From: Miltoncostaea oceani
GTDB lineage: Bacteria; Actinomycetota; Thermoleophilia; Miltoncostaeales; Miltoncostaeaceae
Assembly: GCF_018141545.1 (NCBI RefSeq)
Contig: NZ_CP064356.1
Span: 558,001-622,000, forward strand
Reading direction: 5' to 3'
DNA length: 64,000 nucleotides
Shown here piece after piece: positions 45,201 to 52,752 of this stretch. The notes below the pieces were generated by a model that was not told the origin of the DNA, searched no databases, and saw only the letters and a list, made by a program, of their open reading frames with translations. Made by a program: the position numbers and the translations under genes. Position 1 is the first letter of the stretch. Each line of letters starts with the position of its first letter.

Positions 45201-45911
45201 CACGTCGGTCTGGTCGCCCCAGACCTGCGGCGAGGCCGGGGGCAGGTCGGCGTACCAGTCGTAGAAGCTCGTCAGAACCCCTCCCATCAGGGAGAAGAAC
45301 CGCGTGCCCGCCGAGTACGAGACCATCGACATCGCCGGGATCGGGGAGAACCCCACGATCCGGTCGGGTCCCCACCGCAGGATCGTGTGCACGTGTGCGG
45401 CGGCCACCATGTCGGCGACCTCGTCCCAGGAGGCGCGCGCCAGCCCCCCCTTGCCCCGCTGCGAGGTGTAGGCGAGGCGTGCCTCCGGGTCGTCCACGAT
45501 CGCGGCCCACGCATCGACCGGGTCACCCGTCGTCGCGAGCGCAGCCCGGTAGCGCTCGAGGAGGGCGCCGCGGACGTAGGGGTGCCGGATCCGCAGCGGC
45601 GAGTAGACGTACCACGAGAACGACGCGCCCCGCGGGCAGCCACGCGGCTCGTAGTCGGGGACGTCCGCCCCGTTCTCGGGGTAGTCGGTCTGCTGGGTCT
45701 CCCAGGTGACGATCCCCTGCTTGACGTGCACCTGCCAGGAGCACGAACCGGTGCAGTTGACGCCGTGGGTCGAACGCACGATGCGGTCGTGCTGCCAGCG
45801 CTCACGGTACGACGACTCCCAGTCGCGCGATCGGCCGCCGTCGAGGGCGCTCCAGGCACCGTCGGGCCTCGATGTCAGTCGGCGGAAGAAGCGCGGGCTC
45901 GGCAGGGTCAT
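42267..45911 (-). CDS. narG: Respiratory nitrate reductase alpha subunit (molybdoenzyme)
   Basis: 1214 aa from ATG 45911 (GGAGG 10 nt upstream), the usual NarG length; open frame further upstream is non-coding. FS0 cluster ligands His49, Cys53, Cys57 and Cys92 (STHGVNCTGSCSWQVHVKQG, EPRGCPRGASFSW). Bis-MGD region: WGSNIPMTRTPDAHFMTEARYKG, VVVSPDYSDHTKFADHWLA, MGAGTNHWYHSDLIYRAML, LCGCQGVNGGGWAHYVGQEK, GSCLHSDVVLPAATWYEKHD. C-terminus TLFRGGPVIWLSPLDADRIG, HINVPLSEVSGTRGG, GFNYYGPTGSQRDE. Reduces nitrate to nitrite in anaerobic respiration; first gene of narGHJI-narK-moeA. Confidence 0.97.
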   Translation of the reverse strand: MTLPSPRFFRRLTSRPDGAWSALDGGRSRDWESSYRERWQHDRIVRSTHGVNCTGSCSWQVHVKQGIVTWETQQTDYPENGADVPDYEPRGCPRGASFSWYVYSPLRIRHPYVRGALLERYRAALATTGDPVDAWAAIVDDPEARLAYTSQRGKGGLARASWDEVADMVAAAHVHTILRWGPDRIVGFSPIPAMSMVSYSAGTRFFSLMGGVLTSFYDWYADLPPASPQVWGDQTDVPESADWWNATYLMMWGSNIPMTRTPDAHFMTEARYKGQKTVVVSPDYSDHTKFADHWLAAQPGTDGALALAMTHVILREFYVERETPYFADYARRFTDLPFLVRLTERDGAHVAGAFLTAADLGETSENAEAKTVVWDTTAARPAVPNGSIGFRWGDEGLGRWNLDLQGVVPAITLLDTGESVAVDLPRFDVGDTEGGTVMRRGVPVRRVGGHLVTTVFDLLAAQLGVAREGLPGDWPDGLDDPEPYTPAWQEEITGVDAGLVTRIAREFARNAERTNGRSMIVMGAGTNHWYHSDLIYRAMLSMVVLCGCQGVNGGGWAHYVGQEKVRPITGFSQVAFALDWNRPPRHQAATPFWYLATEQYRYEAFAADELASPLGDGAMRGAHFADLYAKAARMGWLPAYPSFDRNPLEITPAAEAEGITPADYVVRELKAGALRFAAEDPGAPENFPRVLTLWRSNLFGSSSKGHEHFLKHLLGVTTSAIRGEESPPELRPAEVVWHNEAAEAKLDLLVTLDFRMNGSCLHSDVVLPAATWYEKHDISSTDLHPFVHAFSPAIGPPWETRTDWDIFVRLAESFSRLAERHLGVRTDLVAAPLLHDSPDELAQIGAPVRDWKLGECEPIPGQTMPRLIPVVRDYPALHARMTALGPLVESAGTAWKGVSWTPDREVEELAVRHGRVRGGPANGRPRMERAEQVCETILALSGTTNGRLAVESFRALEKRTGNGLADLATEHAETRITFEDTQIQPRKVIASAEWSGMESRERRYSPFTINIEREVPFRTLTGRQHFYLDHPWMREYGEGLPAYRPPLNLARHLGQQGIDDGVAEVTLRYLTPHSKWSIHSTYQDNLQMLTLFRGGPVIWLSPLDADRIGVRDNDWIEAYNRNGVVACRAVVSHRIPEGTSLMYHAQDRHINVPLSEVSGTRGGTHNSLTKITIKPTHMIGGYAQLSWGFNYYGPTGSQRDELTVIRRRQSEVAY

Positions 45912-46237
45912 CGCGGCCGTACCTCCGGGTGTCTGCGGGCTGCCGATCGTCCGCTGGCCCCGGAGGGTCGCCATCGGGGCGCCCCCCGAGCGGAGCGGCG
46001 CGAACCACCCGGCCCGGCGTGCGGCGAATCCGCAGGGGGCGCGGGCGCCGGCGGGGACGGGGGGCGACGCGGCGGGGGCGACGGACACGACACGTAACCG
46101 TTGTATAGTCGAGGGTGATCTCTAATAAATGCCTGCAACGTCCCGACATCGGCGGCCGACCCACCGGGATCGCCCCCCTGGAGACGACGGGCGCCCGCGG
46201 GGAGATGCTCGCCCGGGACCGCGATGGAGGTGCATCG
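45912..46237. other. Divergent control region of the nitrate operon
   Basis: 326 bp between narG and the DUF6457 gene without a convincing coding sequence. The GC content drops sharply at 46095-46130, where -35/-10-like boxes can be drawn on both strands. I do not see a clear FNR, NarL or NsrR consensus site. Confidence 0.5.
46101..46128 (+). promoter_or_regulatory. Candidate divergent promoter for nar operon and accessory genes
   Basis: Plus strand: TTGTAT (46101-46106), 16 bp, TAATAA (46123-46128), 110 bp before the DUF6457 start. The same segment read on the minus strand gives TTTATT, 16 bp, TATACA pointing to narG. This AT-rich island is exceptional in the surrounding GC-rich DNA. Confidence 0.4.
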
Positions 46238-46456
46238 ATGACCGACCGCCAGTGGATCGACGCGTTCGCGGCGGCGCTGGGGGCCGAGCCGCCCACCGAT
46301 GCGGCCATCGAGGCGCTCCTGGCGCTGGCGGGCGAGGCCGCGCACGCGTCACAGAGGACCGCCGCGCCGGTCGCCTGCTGGCTGGCGGCGGTGGCGGGGC
46401 GCACCCCCGATGACGCCCTCGCCGTGGCCCGGACGATCGCGCTCCGGAACGGGTAG
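46238..46456 (+). CDS. DUF6457 small protein
   Basis: 72 aa, ATG 46238, GGAGG 7 nt upstream. Sequence MTDRQWIDAFAAALGAEPPT, EALLALAGEAAHASQRTAAP and CWLAAVAGRTPDDALAVART is the helical DUF6457 domain. In other actinobacteria this domain stands alone or fused to MobA next to molybdenum-cofactor genes, so a Mo-cofactor or nitrate-enzyme role fits. Mechanism unknown. Confidence 0.85.
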   Translation: MTDRQWIDAFAAALGAEPPTDAAIEALLALAGEAAHASQRTAAPVACWLAAVAGRTPDDALAVARTIALRNG

Positions 46457-46460
46457 GCCC

Positions 46461-47180
46461 ATGGGCGCCGCCCACCCACCCGGCGCCGTGGACGCCCTGA
46501 CGCCCGCACGGCACGCGCGCGCGGCGAGCCTGGCCCGGCCCGCCGCCCGCCGGGTCGCCGCGGCACTCGAGGCCGCCCGACGACCGGTGACGGCCCAGGA
46601 GCTGGCGGACGCGCTCGGCCGGCACCACACGGGGGTCCGCGTCCAGCTGCGCGCACTGGAGCGCGCCGGCGTCGTGGAGGGCGTCAGCGACCCACCCCGG
46701 AGGCGCGGTCGTCCCACCCGTCGCTACACCCTCACCTCCGATCCCGGAGAACGTGAGGCTGCGGGGCACCGCGAGCTCGTGCGCCTGTTGATGGGGCTCG
46801 TCCGCCAGACGGGCCTCGGCCCCGGGGACGTGGAGCGCTTCGGGGAGCGCCAGGGCTGGGCGGTCCCGGCGCCCGGCGGCGGCGCCGACGAGCTGCGGTG
46901 GGCCTTCGAGCGGTTGGGCTTCGCCCCTCGCTGGGCGGCGGTCGCCCCGCTCTCCGAGCTCGTGCTCGACCAGTGCCCGTTCGCCGACGGCGTCGAGGCC
47001 CCGGGGGGAGAGGTCATCTGCCTCATGCACCGGGGCCTGGCGCGCGGCATCGCGCGGCGCGCCTGCCCCGGCCTCGCGATCACCGAGCTCGTCATCGAGG
47101 ATCCGCGGCGGGCCGGCTGCCGCCTCCGCCTGGGCCCCGCCGACGGGCCGGCCATCCACCACCCGAGGGAGTCCCCATGA
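46461..47180 (+). CDS. ArsR-type winged-helix regulator with cysteine-rich C-terminus
   Basis: 239 aa, ATG 46461, 4 bp after the DUF6457 gene. Winged helix: AALEAARRPVTAQELADALGRHHTGVRVQLRALERAGVVEG, then the wing RRRGRPTRRYTLT. The C-terminal part has four cysteines plus a His: Cys172 (DQCPFADG), Cys187/His190 (GEVICLMHRGL), Cys202 (RRACPGL), Cys220 (AGCRL). The CPF...C-x2-H-x-GL spacing resembles iron-sulfur or metal-sensing regulators such as the SufR-like group. Next to narG it is a good candidate oxygen, NO or metal sensor for the nitrate genes. Confidence 0.8.
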   Translation: MGAAHPPGAVDALTPARHARAASLARPAARRVAAALEAARRPVTAQELADALGRHHTGVRVQLRALERAGVVEGVSDPPRRRGRPTRRYTLTSDPGEREAAGHRELVRLLMGLVRQTGLGPGDVERFGERQGWAVPAPGGGADELRWAFERLGFAPRWAAVAPLSELVLDQCPFADGVEAPGGEVICLMHRGLARGIARRACPGLAITELVIEDPRRAGCRLRLGPADGPAIHHPRESP

Positions 47181-47524
47181 CGTCGAGCGCCTTCCATGTC
47201 GAGCTCGACCCTGCGGGTGCCATCGAGGTCCCCGCCGCGGGCACGCTGAGCCGCACCCTCTATGCGGACGACGATCTCCGGGTGGTCGTCTTCGGGTTCT
47301 CGGAGGGCGAGGAACTGACGGAGCACACGTCCTCCCGCACGGCGATCGTCGAGGTGCTGCGGGGGGAGTTCGAGCTGACCCTCGCAGGCGAGACCGTCAC
47401 GGCCCGCGCGGGCGCCTGGGTGAAGATGGATGCGGGTCTCCGCCACGCTGTGCGGGCGCGCACGGCGGCGGTCATGATGCTGACGTTGGTGGGGCCGGTC
47501 GTGGGCGGTGCGACGGCCGGATAG
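47177..47524 (+). CDS. Small cupin protein
   Basis: 115 aa; ATG 47177 overlaps the regulator stop (ATGA). One cupin barrel: DDLRVVVFGFSEGEELTEHTSSRTAIVEVLRGEFELTLAGETVTARAGAWVKMDAGLRHAVRARTA. The metal-binding set is reduced (EHTSS...E, then H). Translational coupling with the cysteine-rich regulator suggests a common signal. Function unknown. Confidence 0.85.
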   Translation: MTSSAFHVELDPAGAIEVPAAGTLSRTLYADDDLRVVVFGFSEGEELTEHTSSRTAIVEVLRGEFELTLAGETVTARAGAWVKMDAGLRHAVRARTAAVMMLTLVGPVVGGATAG

Positions 47525-47541
47525 GGCAGTCCGTCCCGGGC

Positions 47542-48024
47542 TCAGGGCACCAGCGAGACCGCCAGCCAGAGGGTGGCGAGCGCTGCGACGAGCAGGAACC
47601 CGTCGAAGGCCGCGCCCAGCAGGCGCCAGCGCCGGGCCGTCGCCGGGTCGTCGGCCTCGTCGGCGCGCCGGGCGCGCGGGCCCTGCCAGAGCGCGTGCAG
47701 CAGGGTCACGACGCCCATCGCCGCGAGCAACACCATCTTCGCCACGATGCGGCGGCCGTAGTCGCTCTCGGCGAGATCGCCCACGGCGACGCCGCGATGG
47801 TCGATGAGCGCGAATCCCGTCGTGACGAGCAGGGCGAAGGCGACGGCCCCGATCACGCCGAATCGGCGCGCCGCGGAGGTGACGACCCGTCGGCCGGCGG
47901 CGCGGTCGCCCGCGCGCCGGGCGGCGGGTACCGCCACGGCGCCGAGCACGATCATCCCGCCCACCCAGGTGGCGGCCCCGAGGACGTGGAGGAAGCGCAC
48001 GAGCGTCCAGACGTCGTCCCTCAC
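47542..48024 (-). CDS. CopD-like four-helix membrane protein
   Basis: 160 aa, GTG 48024. Starts TLVRFLHVLGAATWVGGMIVLG, the H-x3-A-x2-W-x-G-G pattern of CopD/DUF2269-type proteins, with FALIDHRGVAVGDL, AKMVLLAAMGVVTLLHALW and GFLLVAALATLWLAVSLV. His residues in helices 1 and 3 could bind heme or copper. 4 bp after the DUF2249 gene, same operon. Possibly linked to nitrate/NO metabolism by position. Confidence 0.75.
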   Translation of the reverse strand: MRDDVWTLVRFLHVLGAATWVGGMIVLGAVAVPAARRAGDRAAGRRVVTSAARRFGVIGAVAFALLVTTGFALIDHRGVAVGDLAESDYGRRIVAKMVLLAAMGVVTLLHALWQGPRARRADEADDPATARRWRLLGAAFDGFLLVAALATLWLAVSLVP

Positions 48025-48028
48025 GCGG

Positions 48029-48265
48029 TCACCGCTTGCCGATGCGCACGCGCCAGACCTCCGGCCCCTCCTCCAGGTAGTCCCAGGTGTAGCTGCCGGG
48101 GAGCCGCGTCTCGAACTGGCGACGCAGCGGTTGCGGGTCGTGGTCGTTCACCAGCTCCATCGCCTGCCCTGGGGACAGCGCCTCGAAGGTGGTGAAGATG
48201 GTGGGGTGACGGTCGCGCGGGACCATCTCCCGCACGTCGATGACGGTGGTGGGCGATGCCGCCAT
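48029..48265 (-). CDS. DUF2249 protein
   Basis: 78 aa, start 48265. VIDVREMVPRDRHPTIFTTFEALSPGQAMELVNDHDPQPLRRQFE then SYTWDYLEEGPEVWRVRIGK is a complete DUF2249 (SirA-like fold). These domains are regularly found beside denitrification, NO-detoxification and hemerythrin genes, which agrees with the nearby nar operon. Molecular role not known. Confidence 0.9.
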   Translation of the reverse strand: MAASPTTVIDVREMVPRDRHPTIFTTFEALSPGQAMELVNDHDPQPLRRQFETRLPGSYTWDYLEEGPEVWRVRIGKR

Positions 48266-48320
48266 GGCTGCCTCCTGTGGATGGGTGGGTGGATGATGTG
48301 GCGTGCGCGGCCGCCGGCGC

Positions 48321-48614
48321 TCAGCGCGACGGCCCCGTCGGCCCCGGCCGCGCCATCGCGTCGCGGACCTGATCGTTCACGTCGCCGTCGTCCACGGCCA
48401 GCACCACGACGACCCAGACGAAGTTGATGCCGAGCGCGATCGCCAGGCCGCTGCCGATGCCGATCGCCACGCCGAATCCGAAGATGACGCTCGCCGCGAT
48501 GCTGAGGACGACGGCGAGCGGCCACGGCGCGATCAGCACCGTCCAGAAACGGCGGCCGCGCGCATGCGATCGCACGGCCTCGCGATCTGGTGGCGTCTGC
48601 CGGCTCGTCTCCAT
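48321..48614 (-). CDS. Small two-helix membrane protein
   Basis: 97 aa from ATG 48614 (GGGAG 6 nt upstream). Two hydrophobic helices (VLIAPWPLAVVLSIAASVIFGFGVAIG, GLAIALGINFVWVVVVLAV) flanked by charged ends (DDGDVNDQVRDAMARPG). No family recognised. First gene of a probable operon with DUF2249 and CopD-like genes. Confidence 0.65.
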   Translation of the reverse strand: METSRQTPPDREAVRSHARGRRFWTVLIAPWPLAVVLSIAASVIFGFGVAIGIGSGLAIALGINFVWVVVVLAVDDGDVNDQVRDAMARPGPTGPSR

Positions 48615-48663
48615 GGCCATCTCCCTCACTCGGATCCCGTGCAGGGACCGTAGGCCGTCGCCG

Positions 48664-48699
48664 ACGATTTTTCAAACTGATGAGCAGAAAAAAAACTGC
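48664..48699. promoter_or_regulatory. AT-rich island, probable promoter region
   Basis: GATTTTTCAAACTGATGAGC followed by GCAG-A8-CTGC (48684-48699) is the most AT-rich stretch in several kb. It lies about 50-85 bp upstream of the minus-strand start at 48614 and 130 bp beyond the end of the MarR gene, so it is likely the promoter or an UP element of the 48.6-kb operon. Confidence 0.35.
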
Positions 48700-48831
48700 G
48701 ATGGGGCAGGCGGCCCGGCACCGGGACGCACGGCCACGACGCGGGACGGGCCCGATGGCGATCGCCATCACTCGGCGCACCGCCCCCACACCGCCGCGAC
48801 CAGGGTCGGTCGCCGCGGGAATGGACGACCC

Positions 48832-49269
48832 TCAGGTGCCGGTGCGCTGAGAGCGATCCAGTTCGCCGACGAGCGCGATCAGCCTCCTGCGGTCTGCCAC
48901 CAGGCCGGCGACCGTTCCGGCCAGTCGGCGCTCGCCCTCACTCGAGAGGCGCAGGTAGGCGCTCCGCCCATCGTCCGCGGATCGCTCGCGTGTGAGGAGC
49001 CCCGCCTCCTCAGCCCGCGCAACGAGGTCCGTCACGGTGTTCTGAGCGAGCTGCATCCGTCCGGTGAGGTCGGTCACCGTTGCACGCTCCGAGCCGTCCG
49101 GCGCCCCCTTGATGAGCAGGAGCAGGAGCTGGCGCTGGGGCGTCAGCCCATGCGCCGCGGCGATCTCCTCGCTGCGCCGCAGGAACCGCCGGAGTCCCTC
49201 CCGCAGTGCGGCGGCCTCGCGGTACTCCTCCGCGCCCATCGCCTGGTCGGTCGTTCCATCGGGATTCAT
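48832..49269 (-). CDS. MarR family transcriptional regulator
   Basis: 145 aa, ATG 49269. Winged-helix core LTPQRQLLLLLIKGAPDGSERATVTDLTGRMQLAQNTVTDLVARAEEAGLLTRERSADDGRSAYLRLSSEGERRL contains the MarR wing (DxRxxYLxLSxxG). Divergent from the TPP-oxidase operon, whose promoter carries a 13-bp palindrome (ATCGT-N3-ACGAT) of MarR-site size that recurs at three other promoters of the region. I therefore suspect that it represses all four in the absence of a phenolic, oxidant or acid signal. That link is inference. Confidence 0.9.
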   Translation of the reverse strand: MNPDGTTDQAMGAEEYREAAALREGLRRFLRRSEEIAAAHGLTPQRQLLLLLIKGAPDGSERATVTDLTGRMQLAQNTVTDLVARAEEAGLLTRERSADDGRSAYLRLSSEGERRLAGTVAGLVADRRRLIALVGELDRSQRTGT

Positions 49270-49380
49270 TCGTTCGGGGCTCCGGCGGGCGGCGTCGATC
49301 CGTGAAGGCTAGCCCCACGCCGGACCCGTCACCGGTTCGTCGTGGGTTTACGCGCATGCCGCCCGGGGCATCGGCGATAA

Positions 49381-49402
49381 ACATCGTCTTACGATCTATC
49401 GT
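49381..49402 (+). promoter_or_regulatory. Operator-promoter, site 1 (TPP-oxidase operon)
   Basis: Sense strand ACATCGTCTTACGATCTATCGT: palindrome ATCGT-CTT-ACGAT at 49383-49395, directly followed by -10-like TATCGT (49397-49402), 13 nt before ATG 49416. The same layout is at 62315 and 62634 and, degenerate, at 60428. Confidence 0.7.
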
Positions 49403-49415
49403 CAGGAGCCCCGGT

Positions 49416-51212
49416 ATGGGCGAGACCGTCGCCGACTTCTTGCTGGATCGCCTTCGCGCGTGGGGAGTGGAGCGGATCTACGGCTACCCCGGCGACGGGA
49501 TCAACGGGATCCTCGGCGCCCTCAATCGCGCGGACGACGATCCCGAGCTGATCCAGGTGCGACATGAGGAGATGGCGGCATTCATGGCGTGCGCCCACGC
49601 CAAGTTCACCGGCGAGGTGGGCGTGTGCCTGGCGACCTCGGGCCCCGGTGCCGTCCACCTGCTCAACGGCCTCTACGACGCCAAGCTCGACCACCAGCCC
49701 GTGGTCGCCATCGTGGGCCAGCAGGCCCGCTCCGCGCTCGGCGGCAGCTACCAGCAGGAGATCGACCTCGACTCCCTGTTCAAGGACGTCGCCCACGAGT
49801 ACGTCCACGTCGCCACGGAGCCGGCCCAGGTCCGCCATCTGATCGACCGCGCGATGAGGATCGCACGGGCCGAGCGCACCGTCACATGCCTGATCATCCC
49901 GAACGACCTCCAGGACATGGACGCGGTGGCCGAACCGCCTCGCGCACACGGCACGGTCCATTCCGGGATCGGTCACTCGACGCCGCGCGTCATCCCGCGG
50001 GACGACGATCTGCGACGTGCGGCCGAGGTCCTCAACGCAGGCGAGAGGGTCGCGATGCTCGTCGGCGCCGGGGCGCTCGCGGCCCCGGAGGAGGTCACGC
50101 AGGTGGCCGACCTGCTCGGCGCGGGCGTCGCCAAGGCCCTTCTCGGCAAGGCCGCGCTGCCCGACGACCTCCCCTGGGTCACGGGCTCGATCGGGCTGCT
50201 CGGCACCCGCCCGAGCTGGGACCTCATGATGGGCTGCGACACCCTCCTGATGGTCGGCTCCAGCTTCCCCTACTCGGAGTTCCTGCCCCGCCCCGGCCAG
50301 GCACGAGGGGTCCAGATCGACATCGACGGGCGGATGCTCGGCATCCGCTACCCGATGGAGGTGAACCTCGTGGGCGACAGCGCCGAGGCCCTCCGTGCGC
50401 TCCTCCCGCTGCTGCGCCGCAAGGACGACCGCTCCTGGAGGGAGTCCGTCGAGGCGAACGTCGCCGACTGGTGGGACCTCATCGAGACGCGGGCCATGGA
50501 CGACGCCGCCCCGATCAACCCCCAGCGGGTGTTCCACGAGCTCTCCCCCCGGCTGCCCGAGAACGCGATCGTCTCCTGCGATTCGGGCTCGGCGGCCAAC
50601 TGGTTCGCGCGCGATCTGCGGCTACGCCCCGGGATGCTGGCGTCCCTGTCGGGCACCCTCGCGACGATGGGTCCCGGGGTCCCCTACGCGATCGCGGCGA
50701 AGTTCGCGCATCCGCACCGGGTGGCGGTCGCCCTCGTCGGCGACGGCGCCTTCCAGATGAACGGGATGAACGAGCTGATCACGATCGCCAAGTACTGGCG
50801 GCGCTGGGCCGATCCGCGGCTCGTGATCATGGTGCTCCACAACAACGACCTCAACCAGGTGACCTGGGAGCAGCGGGCGATGGAGGGCGATCCGAAGTTC
50901 GCCGCCTCCCAGGATCTGCCCGACTTCCCCTACGCCGCCTACGCCGACCTCGTCGGCCTGCACGGCATCCGCGTGGACCGGCCCGAGGACGTGGCGGGCG
51001 CCTGGGAGGAGGCCTTCGCCGCCGACCGGCCCGTGGTCCTCGAGGCGATCACCGACCCCGACGTCCCTCCGCTGCCCCCGCACGTGACCCTTGAGCAGAT
51101 GAAGGCCATGACGCTCGCCATGGCCAAGGGCGACCCCGACCGGCTGGGCGCCGTGACGCAGATGGTCAAGGGCAAGATCGAGGAGTTCATGCCTCATCGG
51201 GGCGGGCGATGA
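49416..51212 (+). CDS. TPP-dependent oxidase/decarboxylase (pyruvate oxidase-like)
   Basis: 598 aa, ATG 49416, AGGAG 7 nt upstream. The PoxB/acetolactate synthase fold: ETVADFLLDRLRAWGVERIYGYPGDGINGIL, catalytic Glu in IQVRHEEMAAFMACAHAKFTG, LATSGPGAVHLLNGLYDAKLD, and the TPP-Mg motif LVGDGAFQMNGMNELITIAKYW ending in LHNNDLNQVTWEQ (GDG-x-NN). Similar enzymes decarboxylate pyruvate to acetate with FAD and quinone; substrate not certain here. First gene of a seven-gene operon; its stop overlaps the next ATG (ATGA). Confidence 0.9.
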   Translation: MGETVADFLLDRLRAWGVERIYGYPGDGINGILGALNRADDDPELIQVRHEEMAAFMACAHAKFTGEVGVCLATSGPGAVHLLNGLYDAKLDHQPVVAIVGQQARSALGGSYQQEIDLDSLFKDVAHEYVHVATEPAQVRHLIDRAMRIARAERTVTCLIIPNDLQDMDAVAEPPRAHGTVHSGIGHSTPRVIPRDDDLRRAAEVLNAGERVAMLVGAGALAAPEEVTQVADLLGAGVAKALLGKAALPDDLPWVTGSIGLLGTRPSWDLMMGCDTLLMVGSSFPYSEFLPRPGQARGVQIDIDGRMLGIRYPMEVNLVGDSAEALRALLPLLRRKDDRSWRESVEANVADWWDLIETRAMDDAAPINPQRVFHELSPRLPENAIVSCDSGSAANWFARDLRLRPGMLASLSGTLATMGPGVPYAIAAKFAHPHRVAVALVGDGAFQMNGMNELITIAKYWRRWADPRLVIMVLHNNDLNQVTWEQRAMEGDPKFAASQDLPDFPYAAYADLVGLHGIRVDRPEDVAGAWEEAFAADRPVVLEAITDPDVPPLPPHVTLEQMKAMTLAMAKGDPDRLGAVTQMVKGKIEEFMPHRGGR

Positions 51213-52306
51213 GGGACGACGGACCGCCGGTCGAGCGACTCGATGTGGCCGCCTACCGCATCCCGACCGACCAGCCCGAGAGTGACGGGACGATGGCCTG
51301 GGACGCGACCTCGGTGGTGGTGGTGCACGCCGGCGCGGGGGGACTGTCGGGACTCGGCTACAGCTACGCCCACCCCGCCGCCGGCGAGGTCGTCGCGACG
51401 GTGCTGTCGGAGGCCGTCGTCGGGCGCGACGCCTTCGCGACCCCCGGCGCATGGCAGGCGATGGCCGTCACCGTGCGCAACATCGGGCGCCCCGGGATCG
51501 CCTCGTCGGCGATCGCGGCCACCGACATGGCCCTCTGGGACCTGAAGGCGCGCCTGCTCGGCCTGTCCCTCGCCGATCTGCTGGGACGCGCCCGCGAGGG
51601 CATCGCCGTGTACGGCAGCGGTGGGTTCACCTCCTACGACCTGCCGCGGCTGCGCGAGCAGCTGGGCGCGTGGGCCGCTGCCGGGATGCGCTTCGTGAAG
51701 ATGAAGATCGGACGGGAGCCGGAGCGCGACCCCGCGCGGGTCGCGGCCGCCCGCGAGGCGATCGGACCGGACGTCGAGCTCTTCGTCGATGCCAACGGAG
51801 CCTTCGACCGCCCGGGTGCGCTGGCCATGGCGAGCGCCCTCGAGGGCCTCGGCGTGACCTGGTTCGAGGAGCCGGTCTCCTCCGACGACCTCGCCGGCCT
51901 GGCCCTCGTGCGCGAGAAGGCGCCGCCCGGGATGGCGGTCGCGGCGGGGGAGTACGGCTACGACCTCCCCTACTTCGGGCGCATGCTCGGCGCCGGGGCG
52001 GTGGACTGCCTGCAGGCGGACGCCACCCGATGCGGGGGGCCCACGGCATTCCTCGGGGTGGCGGGACTCTGCGAGGCGCACTGCCTGCCGCTCTCCGCCC
52101 ACACCGCCCCGTCCGTCCACGCCCACCTCTGCTGCGCCCTGCCGGTGGCGCGCCACGTGGAGTACTTCCACGACCACGCCCGGGTGGAGCGGATGCTCTT
52201 CGACGGCGTGCTCGAGCCGCGCGACGGCGTCCTGTCGCCGGATCGCTCGCGCCCGGGCCTGGGCATCGCGCTGAAGGGCGCCGACGCGGCCAGGTACGCG
52301 CTGTGA
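51209..52306 (+). CDS. Enolase-superfamily enzyme (mandelate racemase/muconate lactonizing type)
   Basis: 365 aa, ATG 51209. MR/MLE motifs: SAIAATDMALWDLKARLLGLSLADLLG, general-base KxK in AGMRFVKMKIG, metal ligands in ELFVDANGAF (Asp), TWFEEPVSSDD (Glu) and AVAAGEYGYDLPYF (Glu), and the closing LPLSAHTAPSVHAHLCCAL. Typical substrates are sugar acids or lactones. Together with the GMC dehydrogenase and GH15 genes this suggests oxidation of a sugar to an acid followed by dehydration, but no substrate can be read. Confidence 0.9.
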   Translation: MRDDGPPVERLDVAAYRIPTDQPESDGTMAWDATSVVVVHAGAGGLSGLGYSYAHPAAGEVVATVLSEAVVGRDAFATPGAWQAMAVTVRNIGRPGIASSAIAATDMALWDLKARLLGLSLADLLGRAREGIAVYGSGGFTSYDLPRLREQLGAWAAAGMRFVKMKIGREPERDPARVAAAREAIGPDVELFVDANGAFDRPGALAMASALEGLGVTWFEEPVSSDDLAGLALVREKAPPGMAVAAGEYGYDLPYFGRMLGAGAVDCLQADATRCGGPTAFLGVAGLCEAHCLPLSAHTAPSVHAHLCCALPVARHVEYFHDHARVERMLFDGVLEPRDGVLSPDRSRPGLGIALKGADAARYAL

Positions 52307-52752
52307 GGGGGCGGCCCGAGCACCGCATCGACCGGCTGGTGGGCGACGTCCAGCACGGGCGCTTCGAGCGCACGCTCTCGGGCCTGACGGCGGTCGCGGC
52401 CATCGTGACCACCGCCGAGGTCTACATCGAGCACTACCGTGCGAGCTTCGGCAACAAGATGATGTGGAGTCCGATCGCCGTCACGCCGCCGGTCGTCGTG
52501 GCGGGCATCGCCGGGGTGTTCAGCCGTCGATGGGCCAAGACGGCCCTGCCGGTCGCCTCGGCCGTCTACGCCCTCGACGGCATCGTCGGCGTCTACTACC
52601 ACGGCCGGGGTGTCGCCCGGCGTCCGGGTGGCTGGCGCCTGTGGACCTACAACCTGCCGATGGGGCCTCCGATCGTCGCCCCCGGGCTGATGGGCATCGT
52701 GGGAGGCATGGGTGTCCTGGCGGCGCTGCTGCGGCGGGAGGGGGAGGGATGA
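52303..52752 (+). CDS. Small membrane protein of the redox operon
   Basis: 149 aa, GTG 52303 overlapping the previous stop (GTGA) and the next start (ATGA). Three or four hydrophobic helices: FERTLSGLTAVAAIVTTAEVYIEH, WSPIAVTPPVVVAGIAGVFS, LPVASAVYALDGIVGVYYHG, GPPIVAPGLMGIVGGMGVLA. No family recognised. Tight coupling to the dehydrogenase genes suggests an accessory or anchoring role. Confidence 0.7.
   Translation: MRGRPEHRIDRLVGDVQHGRFERTLSGLTAVAAIVTTAEVYIEHYRASFGNKMMWSPIAVTPPVVVAGIAGVFSRRWAKTALPVASAVYALDGIVGVYYHGRGVARRPGGWRLWTYNLPMGPPIVAPGLMGIVGGMGVLAALLRREGEG

Noticed and set aside
42381-46097. 1238-codon plus-strand open frame opposite narG
   Set aside because: Shadow of narG: His/Arg/Gly/Val-rich with no domain, while narG on the other strand is complete and well conserved.
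46096-46110. AACCGTTGTATAGTCG as a fifth copy of the ATCGT-N3-ACGAT operator
   Set aside because: Only about 9 of 13 core positions agree and the inverted symmetry is lost; treated as an ordinary AT-rich promoter segment.
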